From an uncultured Pirellula sp. (lineage in GTDB: Bacteria; Planctomycetota; Planctomycetia; Pirellulales; Pirellulaceae), in contig CAITIF010000405.1 in the NCBI GenBank assembly GCA_903892365.1, positions 1 to 6,316 of the forward strand: a DNA stretch of 6,316 nucleotides, given 5' to 3'. The translations under genes and the position numbers were made by a program. Shown here in pieces: positions 1-6,316 of the stretch. The notes under the pieces are model-generated. The model was not told where the DNA came from. It searched no databases and saw only the letters and a program-made list of their open reading frames with translations. Numbering within the stretch: the stretch's first letter is position 1; the number at the start of each line of letters is the position of its first letter.

Positions 1-456
1 CACTCGCAATTGGTGTCAGTTCTTGCCGCTTTGAAACAATCGAATCCAAAGGAGTACGAATCCGCGATTGCAGACATCAATAAGTCGCTGCGTCGCCTGT
101 TGCAATTGGAGAAAAGGAACAAAGCGCTCTACGAGGTCGATCTTGACGCATGGAAGACCCAATCGCGAATCGATCTGATGATGGCTCGAGCGATCGCGAA
201 GGAACACAGTTTGGACGAAGCTGCCCTACGAAGCTTGGTCGCCCAACGAAGAGCTATTCAGGTAAAACGGCTGAAGATCGAACTGGAGCAGCTTGAAGAT
301 CGAAAAAAGCAACTCCAGGATTCACTCGTTCGGCTAGAAGATAACGAAAAGGAACGATTGGATCAGCAAGTGTTAGGAATGCTAAAAAGAATCGACACGA
401 AGAAACCCAAAAAGAAAAACAACGACGGTACCAAAGTCGAAGGGGCATCCAAATGA
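1..456 (+). CDS. Coiled-coil, lysine-tailed hypothetical protein, 5'-truncated by the window
   Basis: The frame is open from base 1 (codons CAC TCG CAA precede the first possible start, a TTG at 10), so the gene almost certainly begins upstream and 151 C-terminal residues are visible. They are nearly all helical and highly charged. A KxNPKEYE-type segment near the visible N terminus is followed by helices rich in Arg, Leu and Glu, then a heptad-like coiled coil (roughly visible residues 80-125, with repeated Leu-Glu-x-Leu and Arg/Lys-Leu spacing). The end is a basic tail with a KKPKKK run. No catalytic motif is visible. My recollection is that charged helical proteins of this kind often sit just upstream of DUF1549/DUF1501 pairs in planctomycetes; I infer an accessory or envelope role, but the N terminus needed to see a signal peptide or membrane anchor is missing. 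The stop overlaps the next start (ATGA at 453-456), which suggests translational coupling. Function unknown. Confidence 0.8.
   Translation, partial: HSQLVSVLAALKQSNPKEYESAIADINKSLRRLLQLEKRNKALYEVDLDAWKTQSRIDLMMARAIAKEHSLDEAALRSLVAQRRAIQVKRLKIELEQLEDRKKQLQDSLVRLEDNEKERLDQQVLGMLKRIDTKKPKKKNNDGTKVEGASK
439..445 (+). promoter_or_regulatory. Ribosome-binding site of the DUF1549/DUF1553 gene
   Basis: A purine-rich GAAGGGG lies inside the end of the upstream gene, seven bases before the ATG at 453. It is an imperfect but well-placed Shine-Dalgarno sequence. Together with the ATGA overlap it supports the 453 start. Confidence 0.55.
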
Positions 457-3344
457 GTATTCAGAAATATCACTTGAAATTACTCCGAATTAATTTTGTT
501 GCTCGCTTTGCTGTTTTGATATGGGCGGTAGCCATCCTTGTTTTAGCATCGCCTTGCGCATTGTATGCTGATGAAATTCTTTTGCCTTTGAAGGATCGCT
601 TTAGTGCGAATACCACGAGCGAACCTACAGGTAAAGAAGTACCAGATTTCCAGAAGCATGTTTCTCCATTGCTGGGCCGATTAGGATGTAACGGCCGAGC
701 TTGTCATGGTTCGTTCCAAGGCCAAGGGGGATTCATGCTCTCTTTGTTTGGATACGATTTTGATATCGATTATAAGGCTCTATTGGACGAAAAACGTGTT
801 GCTCCAGATGCTCCCTTGAGTAGTTTGATTCTGACTAAGCCGATCAGCGACGAAACGCACGAAGGTGGAAAGCGATTCGAACAGGGAGGATGGGAGTATC
901 GAGTCCTGAAGGCGTGGATTGAGGCGGGAGCGCCCAAAAAGAGCAAGGGACAGTCGAAAGATTTGCAGCTCGAAAGACTTATTGTAACACCTACCGAACT
1001 AGTGTTCGATGTGCCGGGAAAGCAAGCACAGATCAACGCAATCGCCGTTTGGAACGATGGCACTCAAGAAGATGTAACCAACCTATGCCGGTTCTTTAGC
1101 AACGACAGCGAGATTGCCAAAGTCGATGAACAAGGTGTTATCACGGGCGGTGAGAAGGGGGACACTCATGTAGTCGTATCGTATGACAACGCTGTAGTTC
1201 CCGTGAACGTGCTTCGTCCTGCTGGGCCGCCAGGAATGCTTCAATCGTCAATTGCCAGCTCTTCCAACTTGGTGGACCGATTGGTTCTTACGAAGCTTGA
1301 TAAGCTTGGAGTCCAACCTTCTGACATTGCATCGGACGAGGAGTTCTTTCGCCGCGTTTCGTTAGATGTTGCTGGAACGCTTCCGACATCGGTCAAGGTT
1401 AAAGAGTTTCTGGCCGATAGCGATCCTAATAAGCGACGCAACGTTGTAGAGCAACTGTTGAACTCGCCTGGTTACGCTGCTCTTTGGGCAACGTTTTTGT
1501 GCGACATTACGGGAAACAACGAAGAGCAGCTCAATAACTTTTCTTACATCCGAGGTTCCCAGTCGCAGCATTGGTACCAATGGGTTTACGATCGAGTTGC
1601 CAGAAACGTTCCTTACGATCAAATTGTAGACGGAATTGTGACTGCGGTTTCGCGGGAGCCTAACGAATCCTATCGTTCGTACTGCGAAACGATGACAGCC
1701 ATTGCGAACGACAAGTCCGGCAAACGTTTCGCGGAACGTTCCGACATGATGTACTATTGGGCTCGCAACAACCAGCAAAAAGCGGAGGACAGGGCGGTTG
1801 CTTTTGCCTACGCATTCTGTGGCGTTCGTATTCAATGCGCCCAATGCCACAAGCACCCTTTCGATCAATGGTCCAAGAAAGACTTAGATCAATTCGAACG
1901 TCTCTTTGATGGAATTGAAGCCAGGCAAAACCGAGTTTCACCTGATGCAAAGTCCGACTTCGACGCGATCGTGAAGGATCTTGGTTTTGGAAAGGATGCT
2001 TCGGGCAACAAGCTCGCGAAAGCCATTCAAGATAAGTTCAAAGGAAACTACGATCAAACACTCCCTTTCCCTGAAGTTTACATCGCGGCCAAGAAACCCA
2101 AGTCGAACGAAGGCAAAAAAGGGAATAAGGGCAAAGGAGGTAAAGAGCAAGCTGCTACGCCAATTCCAACAGCTCGTTTGCTTGGTAGCGATTTCGTCGA
2201 TTTGTCGACAGTTGCGGACCCTCGGGAAACGTTGATGGCTTGGCTTCGCGAAAGGGACAACCCCTATTTTGCGAAGGCGATGGTGAACCGAGTATGGGCG
2301 CATTACTTCCAGGTTGGGATCGTCAATCCTCCAGACGATCTTAATTTAGCAAACGCTCCTAGCAATGCCGCTTTGCTGGATGCACTAGCGCAAGGATTTA
2401 TCGAAAGTGGTTTCGATCTCAAATGGCTCCACCGAACCATTGTGAATACAGATACCTACCAGCGGACATGGCGAACCAATGCAACAAACGATCAAGATAG
2501 ACGCAACTTTTCGCACGCTCTTTTGAGGCGTCTTCCTGCTGAAACCGCGTACGATGCAATCAAGATCGCAGTCTCCAACGAGGTTACCGCGACATCCATG
2601 TGCAATCTGGAAATTGAAAGAGCGATGACGATGGCGGGCGCCAGTGTCAGGAATCGCGGCAAAGGAGACCAGTATGCGTTATCTGTCTTTGGACGTTCGG
2701 TTCGGGAGAGCAACTGCGACTGCGATCGCTCCAGTGACCCGAGTCTCCTACAGACAGTTTTCTTGAGAAATGACGTGGATGTTCTCAAGGCAATGAGCGA
2801 TCCAAAAACCAGTTGGTTGGCTCAAGTCGCTCGCGAACATCAATGGCCCTCGTTACAAACCGAGCCCAATCGTCGCGACAAACAAGAGGATCCAAAAACG
2901 ATGATGTCGAGCGCCGCTGATCCTGATCAAAAAATTGCCGACGATCTCGATCGCGAGATTCGGTCCTTGAAAGTTAGGATCGATCGTCAAAGCAAAAACG
3001 ACCCGGATGGAAAGCGGCTGGCGGATTTAAAGTCGCAGTTGGCCAATCGTGAGGCGAAGCTTGCGGCCCAAATGGAGAAGCTTGCGAAGTCTGCTGAACT
3101 TGAAGATGAACAAAAAGGGGCTATGGCTGATGCTGGTTCTGCAGCAAACCTAGTGCAAGCCGAACAAGAAACGATGCGGTCGCTGATTGAAGAAGCTTAT
3201 CTTCGATCGCTTTCAAGAAGACCTTCTGAGTTCGAATTGGCGAGATCACAAACGGCCATCGCTCAAGCCGAGAATCCAACTCGCGGTCTGAGCGATCTAC
3301 TATGGGCTTTAATCAACTCCAAAGAATTTATTCTGAATCATTAG
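453..3344 (+). CDS. Secreted c-type-heme protein with Ig-like, DUF1549 (PSCyt2) and DUF1553 (PSD1) domains
   Basis: This 963-residue protein has a Sec signal peptide (basic residues 1-18, hydrophobic 19-33, likely cleavage after ALYA at 39). A heme-like motif CNGRACHG follows at 79-86, with spacing CX4CH rather than CXXCH, in the planctomycete context 'LGCN..ACHGS..G..GF.LSL.GYD'. Residues about 174-256 resemble a bacterial Ig-like group 2 (BIG2) domain (WNDGTQEDVT, then a D-E-x-G-V-I-T-G turn). DUF1549 spans about 272-490 and includes a canonical CAQCH motif at 462-466 followed by KHPFDQW. A Lys/Gly-rich linker lies at 547-566. DUF1553 spans about 586-785 with NRVWAHYF at 612-619, LRRLPAE at 691-697 and NCDCDRSS at 754-761. 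A charged coiled coil covers about 825-888, then a typical C terminus (AYLRSLSRRPSE). The family is usually paired with DUF1501, as here. A role as an exported electron-transfer or heme protein is inferred from the motifs; the substrate is unknown. Confidence 0.93.
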   Translation: MSIQKYHLKLLRINFVARFAVLIWAVAILVLASPCALYADEILLPLKDRFSANTTSEPTGKEVPDFQKHVSPLLGRLGCNGRACHGSFQGQGGFMLSLFGYDFDIDYKALLDEKRVAPDAPLSSLILTKPISDETHEGGKRFEQGGWEYRVLKAWIEAGAPKKSKGQSKDLQLERLIVTPTELVFDVPGKQAQINAIAVWNDGTQEDVTNLCRFFSNDSEIAKVDEQGVITGGEKGDTHVVVSYDNAVVPVNVLRPAGPPGMLQSSIASSSNLVDRLVLTKLDKLGVQPSDIASDEEFFRRVSLDVAGTLPTSVKVKEFLADSDPNKRRNVVEQLLNSPGYAALWATFLCDITGNNEEQLNNFSYIRGSQSQHWYQWVYDRVARNVPYDQIVDGIVTAVSREPNESYRSYCETMTAIANDKSGKRFAERSDMMYYWARNNQQKAEDRAVAFAYAFCGVRIQCAQCHKHPFDQWSKKDLDQFERLFDGIEARQNRVSPDAKSDFDAIVKDLGFGKDASGNKLAKAIQDKFKGNYDQTLPFPEVYIAAKKPKSNEGKKGNKGKGGKEQAATPIPTARLLGSDFVDLSTVADPRETLMAWLRERDNPYFAKAMVNRVWAHYFQVGIVNPPDDLNLANAPSNAALLDALAQGFIESGFDLKWLHRTIVNTDTYQRTWRTNATNDQDRRNFSHALLRRLPAETAYDAIKIAVSNEVTATSMCNLEIERAMTMAGASVRNRGKGDQYALSVFGRSVRESNCDCDRSSDPSLLQTVFLRNDVDVLKAMSDPKTSWLAQVAREHQWPSLQTEPNRRDKQEDPKTMMSSAADPDQKIADDLDREIRSLKVRIDRQSKNDPDGKRLADLKSQLANREAKLAAQMEKLAKSAELEDEQKGAMADAGSAANLVQAEQETMRSLIEEAYLRSLSRRPSEFELARSQTAIAQAENPTRGLSDLLWALINSKEFILNH

Positions 3345-3367
3345 CCGTCTAACACCATGCTAACCAT

Positions 3368-3373
3368 GGAAAG
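3368..3373 (+). promoter_or_regulatory. Weak ribosome-binding site deciding the DUF1501 start
   Basis: GGAAAG lies eight bases before the ATG at 3382 but only two bases before the in-frame ATG at 3376. The spacing therefore favours 3382 over 3376, a difference of two residues. The match to the Shine-Dalgarno consensus is partial. Confidence 0.4.
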
Positions 3374-3381
3374 AAATGAAC

Positions 3382-4701
3382 ATGAAACGTAATCAATACT
3401 GTGATGGGATTCGGCGTCGCGATTTCATGCGTGTTGGCGGTGTTGCCGTCGGCGGGCTTTCGGGCTGCGGGTTCAGTCTTGCGAGTTACTTGCAGTTAGC
3501 AGCGGCTGGGCAAGTTCAGGACGGGTATGCAACCTCGGGAATTTTTATTGACCTGAGCGGAGGGCCGTCGCATCTGGACACGTTTGATCCGAAGCCTGAT
3601 GCTCCCGATGGGATTCGTGGTGATTTTAAAACGATTGAGACGTGTGTTCCTGGCGTTCGTGTTTCAGAGCACTTGCCAAAGCTTGCTTCTCATTTTGATA
3701 AATATGCCATCGTTCGAGGTGTTTCGCATACTTTGGCCGCGCATCGATTAGGAAGCGAGTACATCAACACCGGCAGCCGACCGTTGGCTTCGCTAGAGTA
3801 TCCAGGTTACGGTGCAGTCGTTTGTAAAGAGCGACCTGTTGCTAATGATATCCCGCCGTTTGTTGCTATTCCCAATGGAGGGCAACGCGCTGGTTTCTTG
3901 GGGATTCAGTATGCGCCCATGAACACATCGGACACGCCAAAACAAGGGAAGCCTTTTAATGTCCGAGGTATCTCTTTAGGAACGGGCATCACCGTTGAGC
4001 AATTGGATCGACGGCAGAACTTGCTACGTGATTTGGACACCACTTTTTCGTCGCTGGAAGGGCGGGATCAACTTCTCACCGGGTTGGACAAGTTTGGTGA
4101 CAAGGCATTTTCGATGTTGACCAGCGAACGCGCACGAATCGCATTTGATATCTCGAAAGAGTCGCCCACGTTTGCAGCTCAGTTTGGTCCCGATCCATTT
4201 GAACAAAGCTGCCTCTTGGCCGTTCGACTGATTGAATCCGGGGTGCGATTTGTTTCATTGTCCTTAGGTGGCTGGGATAATCATACGGATATCTTTAATG
4301 CGTTGAGCAAGAAGCTATTGCCGAAGCTGGATGGTGGACTTTCCTCTTTGTTTGTCGGATTGCAGCAGAAGGGTTTACTCAGTTCGACTGCGATAATGGT
4401 GTCGGGCGAATTCGGGCGGACCCCTAAGATCAACACGCGAGCCGCTCTTGGGGGACGCGACCATTATCCACGCTGTATGTTCATGTTGATGGCGGGTGGT
4501 CGCGTGCAAGGTGGGCAAGTGATCGGAGCAAGCGATGAAACGGCTTCTGGTCCGGCCAATGATTCAATCAGCCCAGACGATGTCGCGGCGTCGTTTTATC
4601 ACAATCTAGGTATCGATCACAAACAAGAGTTCCATACCGAAACCGGCCGTCCGATCACGCTTGTTCGCGACGGCGACGTGGTGAATCAGCTCTTTTCGTA
4701 A
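3382..4701 (+). CDS. DUF1501 family protein, Tat-exported
   Basis: This 439-residue protein belongs to the DUF1501 family, which I recall as part of the alkaline phosphatase/sulfatase-like fold group. Visible family motifs are DLSGGPSHLDTFDPKP (57-72), SEHLPKLA (95-102), the His-bearing SHTLAAH (115-121), GGWDNH (296-301), SGEFGRTP (341-348) and GGRDHYPR (357-364). The Asp and His residues in these blocks are the likely metal ligands. The leader has a twin-arginine motif RRRDFM at 11-16 and a short Gly/Ala/Val-rich core, so export by Tat is likely. LSGC at 26-29 also fits a lipobox. The full length and intact motifs argue against decay. It follows the DUF1549/DUF1553 gene by 37 bases, the usual planctomycete pairing, and is probably co-transcribed. 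The start at 3382 is chosen on ribosome-binding-site spacing; 3376 is an alternative. Enzymatic activity is not established for the family as far as I know. Confidence 0.93.
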   Translation: MKRNQYCDGIRRRDFMRVGGVAVGGLSGCGFSLASYLQLAAAGQVQDGYATSGIFIDLSGGPSHLDTFDPKPDAPDGIRGDFKTIETCVPGVRVSEHLPKLASHFDKYAIVRGVSHTLAAHRLGSEYINTGSRPLASLEYPGYGAVVCKERPVANDIPPFVAIPNGGQRAGFLGIQYAPMNTSDTPKQGKPFNVRGISLGTGITVEQLDRRQNLLRDLDTTFSSLEGRDQLLTGLDKFGDKAFSMLTSERARIAFDISKESPTFAAQFGPDPFEQSCLLAVRLIESGVRFVSLSLGGWDNHTDIFNALSKKLLPKLDGGLSSLFVGLQQKGLLSSTAIMVSGEFGRTPKINTRAALGGRDHYPRCMFMLMAGGRVQGGQVIGASDETASGPANDSISPDDVAASFYHNLGIDHKQEFHTETGRPITLVRDGDVVNQLFS

Positions 4702-4825
4702 GTCAAATCGTCGTATTTCAAGAAAGTATCTTTGGCGGGCTCAGTGTGCGTTGCATGGCTTAGCAGCGAATGGTCCGATCGGCTACAATCGGCCGAGTTG
4801 GTTTGGCCGTTTCGAACTTGAACCC

Positions 4826-4832
4826 GAAGAGG
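4826..4832 (+). promoter_or_regulatory. Ribosome-binding site deciding the TTG start of the amidohydrolase
   Basis: GAAGAGG lies five bases before the TTG at 4838. That start puts a twin-arginine motif at residues 4-5 of the product. The longer reading from TTG at 4751 has no comparable site and would bury the Tat leader 29 residues inside the protein. Confidence 0.6.
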
Positions 4833-4837
4833 ACACC

Positions 4838-6229
4838 TTGATTAATCGACGAAAATTTATGCAGGGGGCAGCGACGGCCTCGATTGCGATTGGGTTCTGT
4901 CATGACGACAGCATGCCCCAGCTTTATGGTCGCCCAGCTCAACCTGAACCAGTTCAACCCGAACCAACCATCCAAGCTTGGGTCAACGCAACACTGTTGC
5001 CTGTCGATCTGCCGCAGGTACGCGATGGGGTGTTGGTCACTTCTGGCGGGAAGATTATCGCGGTGGGGTCAAAAGCCGACGTCAAAATTCCAGCGGGCGC
5101 GGCAGTCGTCGATGCCAAGGGGAAGTGGATCATGCCAGGCTTGGTTTGCACCCATAGCCATATCGGTGGTTTCGGAGCCGCGGATTCCAGTGGTCCCATT
5201 CAGCCTGGCGTTCGCATTCTCGATTCATTGAACGTGCGGGACGCTGGGTTCCGTAGAGCGTTGGCTGGCGGTTTAACGACATTGAATGTGATGCCAGGTT
5301 CTGGGCATTTGATCAGCGGGCAAACGGTCTACTGCAAGCTTCGGTACCATGGATCCTCACCGAGCGTGGTGGATGATATCTTGATCCGCGATAAGGATGG
5401 CAAGTCACTGGGGGGACTCAAGATGGCCAATGGAACCAATTCGCAGGGGGATGCGCCCTTTCCGGGGACACGTGGCAAGTCAGCGTACTTGGTTCGAGAG
5501 CAGTACATTAAGGCTCGAGAATACCATGCCAAGGTTGTGGCTGCCGGTGGGGACGAGTCCAAGCTGCCGCCTCGCGATTTGAACTTGGAATGTTTGGTGG
5601 AAGCCATGCAAGGCAAACGCATTGTGCATCATCACACTCATCGTCATGACGACATTATCACTGTGATTCGGTTGTCGCAAGAGTTTGGGTTTCAAACAGT
5701 GTTGCACCATGTGAGCGATGGCTGGAAGGTTGCCAAAGAGATTGCAGCCGCAAAGCTTCCCTGTTCCATCATTGTGTTAGATTCGCCTGGCGGAAAGCTC
5801 GAAGCGAAAGATCTCTTGTTCAAAAATGGTAAAGTGCTTGACGAAGCAGGTGTACGGGTAGCATTCCACACGGACGATTGGATCACTGATTCAAGGCTGT
5901 TCATGCGATCCGCTGCATTGGCTGTGCGGGCAGGCATGAATCGCGCCAAAGCGATTGACGGGTTGACGCTGGCCGGGGCGGAAATGCTAGGGCTGGGAGA
6001 TCGAATTGGTTCGTTGACCGTGGGTAAGGATGCTGATTTTGCAATCCTGAGTGGTGATCCGTTGAGCGTCTATACTCGAGTCTTAGAAACGTGGGTCGAG
6101 GGGAAGAAGGCCTTCGATCTAAGCGTTCCAGAAGATCAGCTATATGCGGAAGGGGGCGTCAATGCAGGGAGCGATTTGGATCCATTCTTGTGCTGCTATG
6201 CTCCTGCATGGCAAGGAGGTGCCAAGTGA
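4838..6229 (+). CDS. Tat-exported metal-dependent amidohydrolase (imidazolonepropionase-like)
   Basis: This 463-residue protein begins at TTG 4838, with a Tat leader (NRRKFMQG at residues 3-10, then a short Ala/Ile core to about 20). A Pro-rich stretch with a doubled QPEP unit (35-43) links it to the enzyme. The amidohydrolase small beta domain (about 46-98) leads into PGLVCTHSHIG (100-110) with the HxH metal pair H106/H108. Further candidate ligands are a histidine cluster H264-H270 in VHHHTHRHDDI, H290/H291, and the Asp of AFHTDDWITDSR (D346 or D347). The C-terminal GSLTVGKDADFAILSGDP (391-408) closes the beta domain, typical of the superfamily, and VYTRVLETWVEGKKAFD (411-427) matches planctomycete members I recall. 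No carboxylated-lysine site was identified, which fits a mononuclear imidazolonepropionase-type centre. Such enzymes hydrolyse C-N bonds of amides, cyclic amides or peptides; the substrate here is unknown. It overlaps the next gene by four bases. Confidence 0.9.
   Translation: MINRRKFMQGAATASIAIGFCHDDSMPQLYGRPAQPEPVQPEPTIQAWVNATLLPVDLPQVRDGVLVTSGGKIIAVGSKADVKIPAGAAVVDAKGKWIMPGLVCTHSHIGGFGAADSSGPIQPGVRILDSLNVRDAGFRRALAGGLTTLNVMPGSGHLISGQTVYCKLRYHGSSPSVVDDILIRDKDGKSLGGLKMANGTNSQGDAPFPGTRGKSAYLVREQYIKAREYHAKVVAAGGDESKLPPRDLNLECLVEAMQGKRIVHHHTHRHDDIITVIRLSQEFGFQTVLHHVSDGWKVAKEIAAAKLPCSIIVLDSPGGKLEAKDLLFKNGKVLDEAGVRVAFHTDDWITDSRLFMRSAALAVRAGMNRAKAIDGLTLAGAEMLGLGDRIGSLTVGKDADFAILSGDPLSVYTRVLETWVEGKKAFDLSVPEDQLYAEGGVNAGSDLDPFLCCYAPAWQGGAK
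6213..6220 (+). promoter_or_regulatory. Strong ribosome-binding site for the downstream GTG-start gene
   Basis: AAGGAGGT, the best Shine-Dalgarno match in the window, lies inside the last codons of the amidohydrolase and five bases before a GTG at 6226. It shows that another gene starts at the GTGA overlap. Confidence 0.8.
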
Positions 6230-6316
6230 GATTCCATCTTAAAACATCCCGCTTTTCTCTACTTTTTGTGCTTACCTGCTTTCTTCCATCGACATTGGTG
6301 TCTGCAACGGAACCAG
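6226..6316 (+). CDS. N terminus of a secreted protein, 3'-truncated; possibly a second amidohydrolase
   Basis: A GTG start overlaps the preceding stop as GTGA and is preceded by AAGGAGGT with five-base spacing. The 30 visible codons encode a classic Sec signal peptide: a basic n-region (MRFHLKTSR), a hydrophobic core at about residues 10-20 (FSLLFVLTCFL) and a small-residue cleavage site after VSA at 26, before TEP. There is no lipobox. The window ends before any catalytic domain. Amidohydrolase genes in this planctomycete context often occur in tandem, so a second amidohydrolase is a reasonable guess, but nothing visible proves it. The four-base overlap indicates translational coupling with the upstream enzyme. 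Confidence 0.8.
   Translation, partial: MRFHLKTSRFSLLFVLTCFLPSTLVSATEP

Noticed and set aside
10..12. TTG as the real start of the first gene
   Set aside because: The frame stays open to base 1 and no ribosome-binding site can be judged in the nine bases before it, so truncation by the window edge is far more likely.
1362..1868. 168-codon open frame on the minus strand inside the DUF1549 gene
   Set aside because: It is antisense to a gene with clear conserved motifs, its translation shows no recognisable domain, and it has no gene context of its own.
1938..2303. 121-codon minus-strand open frame
   Set aside because: It is a shadow of the DUF1549/DUF1553 coding region, with biased composition and no supporting start signal.
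2715..2725. Third heme motif at NCDCD in the DUF1553 region
   Set aside because: The two Cys (C755, C757) have a CXC spacing with no following His. The block is a conserved DUF1553 feature but not a c-type heme site.
2799..2899. 11-base direct repeat GATCCAAAAAC at 2799-2809 and 2889-2899
   Set aside because: Both copies are in frame and encode Asp-Pro-Lys-Thr. There are only two copies with no extended similarity, so chance or minor coding similarity is enough.
2944..2959. Inverted repeat ATCTCG-ATCG-CGAGAT
   Set aside because: It lies inside coding sequence for the charged region before the coiled coil, has no T-tract, and is explained by GATC/CGA-rich codon use.
4790..4809. CGGCC/GGCCG hairpin as a terminator after the DUF1501 gene
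   Set aside because: It has only a five-pair stem with a ten-base loop, no following T-run, and lies about 90 bases past the stop codon.

Overview
The window looks like a piece of a planctomycete chromosome (Planctomycetota, probably of Pirellulales type). The diagnostic content is a large secreted protein with c-type heme motifs and DUF1549/DUF1553 (PSCyt2/PSD1) domains, followed on the same strand by a DUF1501 protein with a twin-arginine leader. This gene pair is typical of, and greatly expanded in, that phylum. By eye base composition is near balanced, and no second strain of codon use or mobile DNA stands out.

All genes are on the + strand and closely packed. 1-456 is the 3' end of a coiled-coil, lysine-tailed protein that starts before the window. 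It overlaps by an ATGA the 963-residue cytochrome-like DUF1549/DUF1553 protein (453-3344). After a short gap comes the DUF1501 protein (3382-4701). A 136-base spacer (4702-4837) precedes a Tat-exported metal-dependent amidohydrolase (4838-6229). That gene overlaps by a GTGA the first 30 codons of another secreted protein (6226-6316), which runs off the window. No terminator is evident anywhere, so this reads as the middle of one operon, with a possible second transcription start in the 136-base spacer.

Every gene whose N terminus is visible carries an export signal: Sec for the heme protein and for the last gene, Tat for the DUF1501 protein and the amidohydrolase. The coherent reading is a cell-envelope module in which a c-type heme protein, an alkaline-phosphatase-fold DUF1501 protein and one or two amidohydrolases act together outside the cytoplasm. 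The substrate cannot be read from the sequence, and DUF1549/DUF1553/DUF1501 have no settled biochemical function that I know of. The most notable points are the unusual CX4CH plus CXXCH heme-motif pair around an Ig-like domain, a possible lipobox in the DUF1501 Tat leader, coiled coils in two adjacent genes, and non-ATG starts with good ribosome-binding sites that correct the two downstream gene starts. There are no RNA genes, CRISPR arrays, insertion sequences or phage genes.
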